Source of the DNA: Bacilli bacterium
Lineage (GTDB): Bacteria; Bacillota_I; Bacilli_A; RF39; UBA660
Assembly: GCA_028703035.1 (NCBI GenBank)
Contig: JAQVNR010000041.1
Coordinates: forward strand, 1-12,596
Length of the DNA stretch: 12,596 bases
Direction: 5' to 3'
A program made the position numbers and the translations under genes. Numbering within the stretch: position 1 is the first letter of the stretch; the number at the start of each line of letters is the position of its first letter. Below the pieces are notes generated by a model. It was not told where the DNA came from, searched no databases, and saw only the letters and a program-made list of their open reading frames with translations. Shown piece after piece: positions 6,822-12,571 of this stretch.

Positions 6822-7919
6822 ATGTTAAAAGCCGGAATAGTAGGACTTCCAAACGTTGGGAAAAGTACTTTATTTAATGCTATTACTAAAAAAAATATAT
6901 TAGTTGCAAATTATCCCTTTGCAACAATAAATCCTAATATTGGAATAGTAGTTGTTCCTGATTCAAGACTCGAATTTTTAGAGAAAATATATATGCCAGA
7001 AAAAACAACGCCGACTACATATGAATTTACCGATATTGCTGGATTGGTTAAAGGCGCTTCAAAGGGAGAAGGACTTGGAAACAAATTTTTATCTCATATT
7101 AGAGAAGTAGATGCGATTGTAGAGGTCGTTAGATGTTTTGAAGAAACTGATATAATTCATGTTGAAGGTGATGCAAATCCAATTAGAGATATTGAAATAA
7201 TTAATACTGAATTAATTATTTCTGACTTAGAAATAATCCAAAACAGATTAAATAAAATTGGTAAAAAAGTTCAAATGGCTAAAGACTTACAAGAAAAACT
7301 TGAATATAATTTATTAAAAAGATGTGAAGAATCACTTCTTAAAGAAATACCTTTAAGAAAATTAGAGTTAACAAAAGAAGATGAATTAATAATTAAAAAC
7401 TTTTCTTTAATAACTTTAAAACCAATTATTTATATGGCAAATGTTATTGAAGAAGATGCGATAATTGGTCATAACCAATATACAGATTTAGTTTCTAAAT
7501 ATGCAGAAAAAGAAAATGCCTCTGTAATTGTCATGAGTGCTAAAATAGAAAGTGAACTTTCAGAATTAAATGATAATGATAAAAAAATATTTTTAGAAGA
7601 TTTAGGAATTACAAATAGTGGATTAGATAAATTAATATATGCTACATATAATTTACTTGGTTTAGAGACGTTTTTTACTGCCGGAGGGGATGAATGCCGA
7701 GCATGGACATTTAAAAAAGGCGCAAAAGCCCCAGAATGCGCAGGCATCATCCATTCAGACTTTGAAAAAGGATTTATAAAAGCTGAAATCATGTCATTTA
7801 ATGATTTTTATGAATATAAATCAGAACTTAAAGTTAAAGAAGCAGGAAAAATGCGCTTAGAAGGCAAAAAATATTTAATGCAAGATGGAGATATTTGTTA
7901 CTTTAGATTTAATGTTTAA
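6822..7919 (+). CDS. ychF: YchF, Obg-like ribosome-associated ATPase
   Basis: It is a TRAFAC P-loop NTPase, of the family OLA1/YchF, that prefers ATP, binds ribosomes and modulates oxidative-stress responses. Walker A is GLPNVGKST (residues 8-16). Switch II is DIAGLVKGASKGEGLGNKF. The nucleotide-specificity motif is the YchF-type NxxE (N207-V-I-E210) in place of NKxD. A helical insertion lies at about 120-200, and the C-terminal TGS domain (about 282-364) begins FFTAGGDECRAWTF and ends CYFRFNV. Length is 365 residues, normal for the family. ATG 6822 follows AAAGAAAGAG at a suitable distance. A candidate TATACT -10 lies at 6791-6796, so it may be expressed apart from htrA. No convincing terminator is seen after the stop. 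Confidence 0.96.
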   Translation: MLKAGIVGLPNVGKSTLFNAITKKNILVANYPFATINPNIGIVVVPDSRLEFLEKIYMPEKTTPTTYEFTDIAGLVKGASKGEGLGNKFLSHIREVDAIVEVVRCFEETDIIHVEGDANPIRDIEIINTELIISDLEIIQNRLNKIGKKVQMAKDLQEKLEYNLLKRCEESLLKEIPLRKLELTKEDELIIKNFSLITLKPIIYMANVIEEDAIIGHNQYTDLVSKYAEKENASVIVMSAKIESELSELNDNDKKIFLEDLGITNSGLDKLIYATYNLLGLETFFTAGGDECRAWTFKKGAKAPECAGIIHSDFEKGFIKAEIMSFNDFYEYKSELKVKEAGKMRLEGKKYLMQDGDICYFRFNV

Positions 7920-7989
7920 ATTAGATTATTTTAACATTTTTGTTTATGATTAATGTTTATTTTACATAGTAACCGTAAAAAATAAGTAT

Positions 7990-8018
7990 TTGCATATGAT
8001 ATCTGTGTATGCTATAAT
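7990..8018 (+). promoter_or_regulatory. Promoter of the rpsF-ssb-rpsR operon
   Basis: TTGCAT (7990-7995), exactly 17 bp of spacer, and TATAAT (8013-8018) with an upstream TGC extended -10 (8010-8012) form a strong sigma-A promoter. Transcription should start near 8024, giving a leader of about 68 nt. The rest of the ychF-rpsF gap (7920-7989) is A+T-rich with nothing recognisable. Confidence 0.8.
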
Positions 8019-8034
8019 GCTAATAGAGCTTTTA

Positions 8035-8074
8035 TGGCTCCTTGCCTAATTTTTTATTAGGCCGTTTTAGACCA
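8035..8074 (+). promoter_or_regulatory. Likely S6:S18 ribosomal-protein leader (autoregulatory RNA)
   Basis: The leader folds into an outer stem (TGGCT 8035-8039 with 8069-8074, one bulged A) and an inner 7-bp hairpin (GCCTAAT 8044-8050 with ATTAGGC 8056-8062, loop TTTTT). The inner hairpin is followed immediately by CCG (8062-8064) in the 3' side of the internal loop. Published S6:S18 leaders have a P1/P2 arrangement with a conserved CCG that mimics the S18-binding site of 16S rRNA. Position just ahead of rpsF and overlap with the approach to the AAAGGAGG site fit feedback repression by the S6-S18 complex. The identification is by structure, not alignment. Confidence 0.6.
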
Positions 8075-8091
8075 AAAGGAGGGAAGAAAAA

Positions 8092-8382
8092 ATGAATAAA
8101 TATGAAATAATGTTTATTGTTAAGTCTACTAGTGGTGCGCAAGCAATTAAAGAAACTGCCTCATCTTTAAAAAAAGTTATTACTGATATGAAAGGTAAAA
8201 TAACTAATGAAAGAGATATGGGACGTAAAGATTTAGCTTATCCGATTAAAAAGGAGATAAGTGGTTTTTACTTTGTTTTTAATTGCAATACTACTGCAGA
8301 AGTAGTGGCAGAGTTTAATCGTAAAGCAAAACTTAATGAAAATGTTTTAAGACATTTAATTATTAAATTAGATGAGGAGTAG
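8092..8382 (+). CDS. rpsF: 30S ribosomal protein S6
   Basis: S6 binds the central domain of 16S rRNA together with S18 in the small-subunit platform. The 96 residues cover the single ferredoxin-like domain: MNKYEIMFIVK at the start, RDMGRKDLAYPIKKEISGFYFVF in the middle and NENVLRHLIIK near the end. Length is normal. A strong AAAGGAGG (8075-8082) stands nine bases before ATG 8092. It is the first gene of the rpsF-ssb-rpsR operon and is separated from ssb by five bases; the GATGAGGAG at its 3' end supplies the ssb ribosome site. The stop is TAG. Confidence 0.96.
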   Translation: MNKYEIMFIVKSTSGAQAIKETASSLKKVITDMKGKITNERDMGRKDLAYPIKKEISGFYFVFNCNTTAEVVAEFNRKAKLNENVLRHLIIKLDEE

Positions 8383-8387
8383 AAAAA

Positions 8388-8849
8388 ATGAATAATGTTA
8401 GTTTAGTTGGTAGACTTACCAAAGACCCAGAACTTAGAACCATATCCACAGGAAGTATTACAACGACAGTTACTGTTGCTATTAACAGAACTTTTGCAAA
8501 CCAAGCTGGAGAAAGAATAGCTGATTTTATATCAGTAGTTGTTTGGAATAAACAAGCAGAAAATTTAGCAAAATATTGTAAAAAAGGTTCGCTTATTGGC
8601 ATAACAGGTAGAATTCAAACAGGAAGTTATGATGCTAAAGATGGTACAAGAAAATATGTAACCGAAGTTTTGGGGGAACGCATTAAATTTTTAGGTAGCA
8701 AAAATGATATTGGCTCAGGATATCAAAGTCCAGAACCAAGTTATAATAATGGAAATATTAGTCAAGTAGAAACTACAGATATAACAGATGATCCTTTTAA
8801 GGATTTTGGTTCAGAAGTAGTTCTAAATGATGATGAACTTCCATTTTAA
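8388..8849 (+). CDS. ssb: Single-stranded DNA-binding protein
   Basis: SSB coats single-stranded DNA in replication, recombination and repair, and recruits partners through its C-terminal tip. The OB-fold occupies about residues 1-105, starting MNNVSLVGRLTKDPELR and including DFISVVVWNKQAENLAKYCKKGS and GRIQTGSYDAKDGTRKYVTEV. A flexible Gln/Ser/Asn-containing linker follows, ending in the classic acidic tip DDELPF. At 153 residues it is of usual length. It lies between rpsF and rpsR as in most Firmicutes, so this is the replicative SSB rather than a mobile-element copy. Its ribosome site is embedded in the end of rpsF, which implies translational coupling. Confidence 0.97.
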   Translation: MNNVSLVGRLTKDPELRTISTGSITTTVTVAINRTFANQAGERIADFISVVVWNKQAENLAKYCKKGSLIGITGRIQTGSYDAKDGTRKYVTEVLGERIKFLGSKNDIGSGYQSPEPSYNNGNISQVETTDITDDPFKDFGSEVVLNDDELPF

Positions 8850-8865
8850 GAAAGGAAATTAATTT

Positions 8866-9081
8866 ATGGCTGAGTTTTATCGTAAAAAGAAAAGAATTTG
8901 TCAAATGTGCGCTGGGAAAAGCGTTGATTATAAAGATGTAATGATTATAAGTAAATATATTAATGAAAAAGGAAAGATTCTTCCAAGACGCGCATCAGGA
9001 GCATGTGCTAAACATCAAAGATATATTGCAATGCAAGTTAAAAGAGCACGTTTTATGGCATTAATACCATATGTAAAATAA
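8866..9081 (+). CDS. rpsR: 30S ribosomal protein S18, zinc-ligand type
   Basis: S18 forms the S6-S18 heterodimer on the 30S platform. The 71 residues include RRKS-like ILPRRASGACAKHQRYIAMQ and the terminal ARFMALIPYV. Candidate zinc ligands are C12 and C15 (CQMC) plus C47 and H50 (CAKH), the C(+) zinc-ribbon version of S18. AAAGGA precedes ATG 8866. It is the last gene of the operon, with a terminator stem that starts inside its stop codon. Confidence 0.96.
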   Translation: MAEFYRKKKRICQMCAGKSVDYKDVMIISKYINEKGKILPRRASGACAKHQRYIAMQVKRARFMALIPYVK

Positions 9082-9109
9082 AGATATTGTTTGATATCTT
9101 TATTTTGTT
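9079..9109 (+). terminator. Intrinsic terminator of the rpsF operon
   Basis: TAAAGATAT (9079-9087) pairs perfectly with ATATCTTTA (9094-9102) around a six-base TGTTTG loop and is followed by TTTTGTT. The stem includes the rpsR stop codon, so the operon ends with almost no 3' UTR. Confidence 0.75.
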
Positions 9110-9110
9110 C

Positions 9111-9116
9111 TATAAT
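9111..9116 (+). promoter_or_regulatory. -10 box overlapping the GH25 gene start
   Basis: TATAAT at 9111-9116 touches ATG 9117 and is six bases before ATG 9123, so a transcript starting 6-7 bases downstream would begin at or next to the start codon. There is no ribosome-binding site here. Only weak -35 options exist (TTGTTT 9087-9092, 18 bp away), inside the rpsR terminator stem. Confidence 0.45.
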
Positions 9117-9122
9117 ATGAAT

Positions 9123-10301
9123 ATGAAAGCAATTAAAATTTTTACTATTTATTTTATTTTATTATTAGTTTGTAGTTGTCAAAGAAAAGAGCCTAGTGAT
9201 GTTGTTCTAATTTTTTTAGATGAAGTAGAGGTTTATAGTGAAGTTTATTTAAGCAATTTAATAACTTTTTCTAATGTCCAATTAGCTCAAGATTTTAAGC
9301 TTGCTTTAGATAGAGTTGGTCAAAATGAATATATTGTTAATTATATATATAATAATAAAGAATATCAAAGGGATATTGTAGTAGATGTTGTTGATAAAGT
9401 GAGTCCCTTTATTTTTTCTGGCGGGAATAGAACAATTATTTTAGGTAGTAAACCTGATTTTTGTAATAGTTTAATATATGGCGATAATTATGATAAAGAA
9501 CCTATTTGTGAAGTAGTTGGTGAGTATGATACTTCCAATATTGGTACGTATTATCCTAAGCTTAAAATAACTGATAGTAGTGGCAACACAACCGAAAAAG
9601 ATTTGACTATTGAGGTGGTATCAAAGATAGAAAGTTCTAATGAAAATAAAGAAGAGATTATAGAATTTGCTAAAGTTAAAGAAAAGTATCAAAAAGAGGG
9701 AATCTCTTTGGGAATAGATGTATCTAGTTGGCAAGAAACTGTTGATTATAATGAAGTTAAAAAGGCTGGAGCCGAATTTGTCATAATTAGGTTAGGATTT
9801 CAAAGTAGTAGTACTAGAGAATTAAAAATAGATAGTTTTTATGAAGAAAACATAAAAAATGCGCGTGATGCAGGACTTAAAGTTGGAGTTTATTTATATA
9901 CAACCGCATCATCAGCAAATGAGGCAAGAATGCAGGCCGAATGGGTTTTAAATATTCTTAACAAACAACATTTAGATTTACCGATAGTTTTTGATTGGGA
10001 AGACTTTTCTTACTTTCGGAAATCTAATTTTAGTTTATACGAATTTAATAAAATGGCAGATATCTTTATAAAGACTGTTCATGATGCTGGGTATCAAGGC
10101 ATGCTTTATAGTAGTAAAATCTATTTAGAAAATTTTTGGGAAAATAAAAATGATTATCCAGTTTGGCTTGCTCATTATACAGACGAAACAAGTTATCAAG
10201 GAAATTATTTAATATGGCAGATGGGAAATACAGGCCAAATAGCTGGCATAAATGGCAATGTGGATATTAATATTATGTATGAAGGTGGTAAAAATGGATA
10301 A
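9123..10301 (+). CDS. GH25 lysozyme (muramidase) lipoprotein with Ig-like domain
   Basis: It is a secreted 1,4-beta-N-acetylmuramidase that cuts peptidoglycan glycan strands. Residues 1-18 are a signal sequence and VCSC gives a lipobox with C19 as the lipidated cysteine, so it is probably membrane-tethered outside the cell. An Ig-like/DUF5011-type module, about residues 95-170, reads VGEYDTSNIGTYYPKLKITD then SSGNTTEKDLTIEV. The GH25 barrel (about 193-390) opens with LGIDVSSWQ (D199), has the catalytic FDWED (D291, E293) and closes with NVDINIMY (D381). ATG 9123 is chosen because the signal peptide starts cleanly there; ATG 9117 is equally possible and TTG 9087 lies in the terminator. Expression may be leaderless. 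It overlaps the RNHCP gene by eight bases. Confidence 0.9.
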   Translation: MKAIKIFTIYFILLLVCSCQRKEPSDVVLIFLDEVEVYSEVYLSNLITFSNVQLAQDFKLALDRVGQNEYIVNYIYNNKEYQRDIVVDVVDKVSPFIFSGGNRTIILGSKPDFCNSLIYGDNYDKEPICEVVGEYDTSNIGTYYPKLKITDSSGNTTEKDLTIEVVSKIESSNENKEEIIEFAKVKEKYQKEGISLGIDVSSWQETVDYNEVKKAGAEFVIIRLGFQSSSTRELKIDSFYEENIKNARDAGLKVGVYLYTTASSANEARMQAEWVLNILNKQHLDLPIVFDWEDFSYFRKSNFSLYEFNKMADIFIKTVHDAGYQGMLYSSKIYLENFWENKNDYPVWLAHYTDETSYQGNYLIWQMGNTGQIAGINGNVDINIMYEGGKNG

Positions 10302-10647
10302 ACCAAAATTTACAATGATGGACGACGGTTTTATATGTGAGGTATGCAAAAAAGAAGTAAAATCTTTAGAGTATTCAGCGCGTAATCACTGTCCTTATTG
10401 TTTATCCTCAAAGCACGTTGATAATAACCCTGGTGATCGAGAATCTATTTGCCACGGAATTTTAAATCCGATTGGGATTGAAAAATCTAAAAAAAGTGAT
10501 TATAAAATAATATTTAAATGTGATAAATGTGGAGAATATAAAAAGAATATTATGGCTTTAGATGATAATATGGATTTAATTATTGAATTATCAAGTTCAC
10601 CAAATGTAAATGCTAATATCTTCAATTCGCAAAGTAAAAATTTCTAG
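10294..10647 (+). CDS. RNHCP-domain zinc-binding protein
   Basis: This 117-residue protein matches the RNHCP family, which is named for its ARNHCPYCLSS core (residues 29-39 here). That core is followed by KHVDNNPGDRESICHG and NPIG, all family hallmarks. Cysteine pairs CEVC (15, 18), CPYC (33, 36) and CDKC (76, 79), plus C53, indicate one or two zinc ribbons. The family's function is not known; nucleic-acid or ribosome contact is only a guess. The residues after about 95 are low-complexity and Asn/Ser-rich. ATG 10294 lies inside the end of the GH25 gene, with GAAGGTGG (10281-10288) five bases before it, so translation is coupled to the lysozyme. A strong hairpin terminator follows. Confidence 0.85.
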   Translation: MDKPKFTMMDDGFICEVCKKEVKSLEYSARNHCPYCLSSKHVDNNPGDRESICHGILNPIGIEKSKKSDYKIIFKCDKCGEYKKNIMALDDNMDLIIELSSSPNVNANIFNSQSKNF

Positions 10648-10961
10648 TAATTAATCCATAACAAAACGACAATAGAAATATTGTTTGTCGTTTTCTTGTC
10701 TTTGTCTTTATTTTTAGTTATATCCTTCTTTGGAGGAGTAGTTACATTTAAAGGTTTATCAAATCTTTTAACTAAAGTTTTTTTACAAACTGGTGAGTTA
10801 AGACCAATAGTAATTTGGTTCCTGTTTCTTTTTACCTCTTTAGATACCGTTGTTGGATCTACTCCTAAAGATTCAGCTATATGTTTTGCTTTTTTCTGAT
10901 GTGCAATACCAGAAGAAATAACCTTTCTTTGTTCATATGTTAAATGTTTCCATTCTTTCAT
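10644..10961 (-). pseudogene. Truncated IS30-type transposase, N-terminal HTH only
   Basis: The minus-strand frame of 105 codons begins MKEWKHLTYEQRKVI and includes KHIAESLGVDPTTVSKEVKRNR, the helix-turn-helix of IS30 family transposases. Only the DNA-binding region is kept. Normal IS30 transposases run past 300 residues with a DDE catalytic core, which is absent. From about residue 70 the frame turns into Lys/Thr/Asp-rich sequence, lacks the Cys-rich stretch expected there, and runs through the terminator of the RNHCP gene, so its tail is probably not original coding sequence. The start is well formed: AAAGGAG lies 10 bases before the ATG. No terminal inverted repeat pair is visible, so this is an IS remnant. 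It could still make a small DNA-binding protein. Confidence 0.6.
10663..10698 (+). terminator. Terminator after the RNHCP gene, possibly bidirectional
   Basis: AAAACG (10663-10668) pairs with CGTTTT (10689-10694), and ACAATA (10669-10674) pairs with TATTGT (10679-10684) around a GAAA tetraloop; four bases (TTGT) bulge on the 3' side. T-rich sequence follows on the + strand, and an A-rich flank makes it usable on the minus strand too. Confidence 0.7.
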
Positions 10962-10999
10962 TTTAATATTCTCCTTTCTAACGAGGAAACATAAATTAT

Positions 11000-11028
11000 A
11001 TTATAACCATACTTATTTCATTTTTCCA
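11000..11028 (-). promoter_or_regulatory. Candidate minus-strand promoter of the IS30 remnant
   Basis: On the minus strand TATAAT (11005-11000) is preceded at 17 bp by TGGAAA (11028-11023), four of six matches to the -35 consensus. A second TATAAT lies at 11000-10995. The leader to ATG 10961 would be about 30 nt and contains the ribosome site. The rest of this 185-base gap holds the + strand promoter of the next gene. Confidence 0.4.
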
Positions 11029-11093
11029 TACTAAAACGGAATTCCAAATGAAATTCATAGATTAACAACAAAACTCACTTAAAAATGTTTCCA

Positions 11094-11121
11094 TTCGCAT
11101 AAAAAACTGATACTATATAAT
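11094..11121 (+). promoter_or_regulatory. Candidate promoter of the unknown 234-residue gene
   Basis: TTCGCA (11094-11099), 16 bp, TATAAT (11116-11121). Transcription would start about 20 bases before the start codon, leaving just room for the AAGGAGG ribosome site at 11136-11141. Confidence 0.5.
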
Positions 11122-11146
11122 AGTAATTAGAAACAAGGAGGTTTTT

Positions 11147-11851
11147 ATGGAATGTGATGATATTAAAAAATCACTGATATTTTTTTTGAAAGAGGCAAAC
11201 ATTGAACTTGATGAAATAGAATGGGAAAAAATAATAAATTTAAATGATATTAGAGAAATACAGTTATTACTAAATGACGTAACAATAGAAAACATACCTA
11301 ATTGGATTGATATGCTTATAGAATTTGGCAACGATAGTTTAGCAGTAGCATCTTTATGTGATATACTAAGAGTTCCTTATCTTAGAGAAAATGATGAATA
11401 TGTATCATTTATAATGAGTGAGGAAGATTTTTTTAGAAGACAAAATTTGATAAGAGCACTAACAAATTTAAAGGTGTTGGGAAACTTTGAATTATTCAGG
11501 TTTATATACAACATTAGTGATAAAGATAAACAAAGAAGAATAGTAGCAATTTTAGAATTTGAGTTGGGATATAATAAATTTAAAGATGTCCCATTACGTT
11601 ACGTTACGGCTGATGAATTAAATTATACTTTGACAAGAATTGAGGAATCTATAATAGATGCCGAAAAAGTAGAATTAGAAGAATTGTCGAAAAGATTCAT
11701 TGAAAACCCATCAACAGAGAATGCAACACTATTAGCCCAATATCAAAAAAAATTGGATGAAATCATAACTCATCATTCAAAGGCTGAGTTATCTATGGCT
11801 TTGCCTGAAGTTAGTGGAACTGGTAACGAACCATTAACCTTCAAGCCATAA
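11147..11851 (+). CDS. Hypothetical acidic helical protein, 234 residues
   Basis: I do not recognise this protein. It has no signal peptide and no membrane segment. Composition is rich in Glu, Asp, Ile and Leu, with predicted long helices throughout. The stretch 165-215 (TRIEESIIDAEKVELEELSK, then AQYQKKLDEII) could form a coiled coil. The last ~20 residues are Pro/Gly-containing and probably flexible. No catalytic motif, Cys cluster or nucleotide-binding loop is evident. The start is secure: a full AAGGAGG (11136-11141 region) precedes ATG 11147. It is a single-gene unit with its own promoter and terminator, beside the divergent IS30 remnant. It sits between the RNHCP gene and rplI, where many Firmicutes carry core genes, so it is probably an acquired accessory gene. 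A phage- or plasmid-related role is possible but unproven. Confidence 0.7.
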   Translation: MECDDIKKSLIFFLKEANIELDEIEWEKIINLNDIREIQLLLNDVTIENIPNWIDMLIEFGNDSLAVASLCDILRVPYLRENDEYVSFIMSEEDFFRRQNLIRALTNLKVLGNFELFRFIYNISDKDKQRRIVAILEFELGYNKFKDVPLRYVTADELNYTLTRIEESIIDAEKVELEELSKRFIENPSTENATLLAQYQKKLDEIITHHSKAELSMALPEVSGTGNEPLTFKP

Positions 11852-11873
11852 GATAAAATAAATAATTAATTTT

Positions 11874-11900
11874 AAGTATGATTAAATTCATACTTTTTTT
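11874..11900 (+). terminator. Intrinsic terminator of the unknown gene
   Basis: AAGTATGA (11874-11881) pairs perfectly with TCATACTT (11888-11895) around TTAAAT, followed by a run of T to 11900. It ends the single-gene unit before rplI. Confidence 0.8.
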
Positions 11901-11936
11901 GTTAATTATTTACTTTGTGAATTGAAGGCTAATATG

Positions 11937-11960
11937 AAAATGTAGGTAAACCAACATTTT
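11937..11960 (+). repeat. Inverted repeat upstream of rplI
   Basis: AAAATGT (11937-11943) pairs with ACATTTT (11954-11960). An inner GG/CC pair around TAAA gives a compact hairpin with one A-A mismatch. It lies between the previous terminator and the rplI promoter. It may be a second terminator, perhaps on the minus strand, or an operator. Confidence 0.4.
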
Positions 11961-12004
11961 TATATTGACATTAAGAAACTAAAGTATCTTTTTTTTTGTT
12001 ATTT

Positions 12005-12013
12005 TGATATAAT
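12005..12013 (+). promoter_or_regulatory. Extended -10 promoter of rplI
   Basis: TGA followed by TATAAT (12005-12013) is an extended -10 lying 24 bases before ATG 12038. The -35 is poor at the right spacing (TATCTT 11985-11990), which is common for extended -10 promoters. The consensus TTGACA at 11965 is too far upstream to be its partner. Confidence 0.55.
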
Positions 12014-12037
12014 ATTTTTAGTAAAGCGGAGGTGTTT

Positions 12038-12499
12038 ATGAAAGTTATTTTATTACAAGATGTAAAAAAGCAAGGTAAAAAAGATGATGTAATTGAAGTT
12101 GCAGATGGATATGCGCAAAATTTTTTAATAAAAAAAGGACTTGCAATTAAATATACTGCTGGAAGTAAAACTTATTTAGAAAAAAAACTGAAAGCTGAAA
12201 GAAAGAAAACAGAAAAGAATATTAAAGAAGCTAATTTAATTAAGGCAAAGCTAGAAAAATTAGAGATAGTCTTTAAAGTAAAAACTGGTAAAGAGGGTAA
12301 AATGTTTGGTTCAATATCTGCCAAACAAATAGTTGATGAACTTCTTAAAAAAGATTTAAAGATAGATAAAAAAACGATTAAAATAGATGGCTCTATTGAT
12401 ACCTTGGGTCATCATCAAGTAAAACTTAATTTACATAAAAAGGTATGTGCAAAATTAAAAATTCAAGTTAAAGAGACCAACTATAATGTGTCAAGATAA
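12038..12499 (+). CDS. rplI: 50S ribosomal protein L9
   Basis: L9 binds 23S rRNA domain V near the L1 stalk and helps keep the reading frame. The 153 residues have the standard two-lobed plan. The N-terminal rRNA-binding lobe is MKVILLQDVKKQGKKDDVIE then VADGYAQNFLIKKGLA (1-40). A long Lys/Glu-rich connecting helix follows (about 41-75). The C-terminal lobe has MFGSISAKQIVDEL and ends with KLNLHKKVCAKLKIQV. ATG 12038 is chosen because GGAGG (12028-12032) lies five bases upstream; the in-frame GTG at 12032 overlaps that site. In many Firmicutes rplI is followed by dnaB, but the 97 bases after the stop show no dnaB start. Confidence 0.96.
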   Translation: MKVILLQDVKKQGKKDDVIEVADGYAQNFLIKKGLAIKYTAGSKTYLEKKLKAERKKTEKNIKEANLIKAKLEKLEIVFKVKTGKEGKMFGSISAKQIVDELLKKDLKIDKKTIKIDGSIDTLGHHQVKLNLHKKVCAKLKIQVKETNYNVSR

Positions 12500-12540
12500 A
12501 ATTGAAAAAAAATTCAAACACAAATTAGGCACACAAAAAG

Positions 12541-12571
12541 CTGAGAAGTGGTCTTTAAAAATTTTTCTCAG
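12541..12571 (+). repeat. Inverted repeat in the window's last non-coding stretch
   Basis: CTGAGAA (12541-12547) pairs with TTCTCAG (12565-12571) across a 17-base loop. On the minus strand 12596-12500 is open for about 33 codons (reading KIFKDHFSAFCVP in part), without a visible start. This resembles an interspersed repeat or the edge of an element cut off by the window rather than a gene, but no second copy is present here to prove it. Confidence 0.3.

Noticed and set aside
7469..7792. Minus-strand 107-codon frame inside ychF
   Set aside because: It is antisense shadow of a fully conserved gene.
8363..8602. Minus-strand frame across rpsF/ssb
   Set aside because: It is antisense to two certain genes, with no promoter or ribosome site.
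10681..10899. Plus-strand hydrophobic 72-codon frame in the IS remnant
   Set aside because: It starts inside the terminator hairpin and is the complement of the helix-turn-helix coding sequence.
11113..11331. Minus-strand frame over the start of the unknown gene
   Set aside because: The + strand has promoter, ribosome site and terminator; the minus frame has none.
11965..11970. Perfect TTGACA as the rplI -35 box
   Set aside because: The only good -10 (12008) is 37 bp away; no TATAAT-like hexamer lies 16-18 bp downstream.
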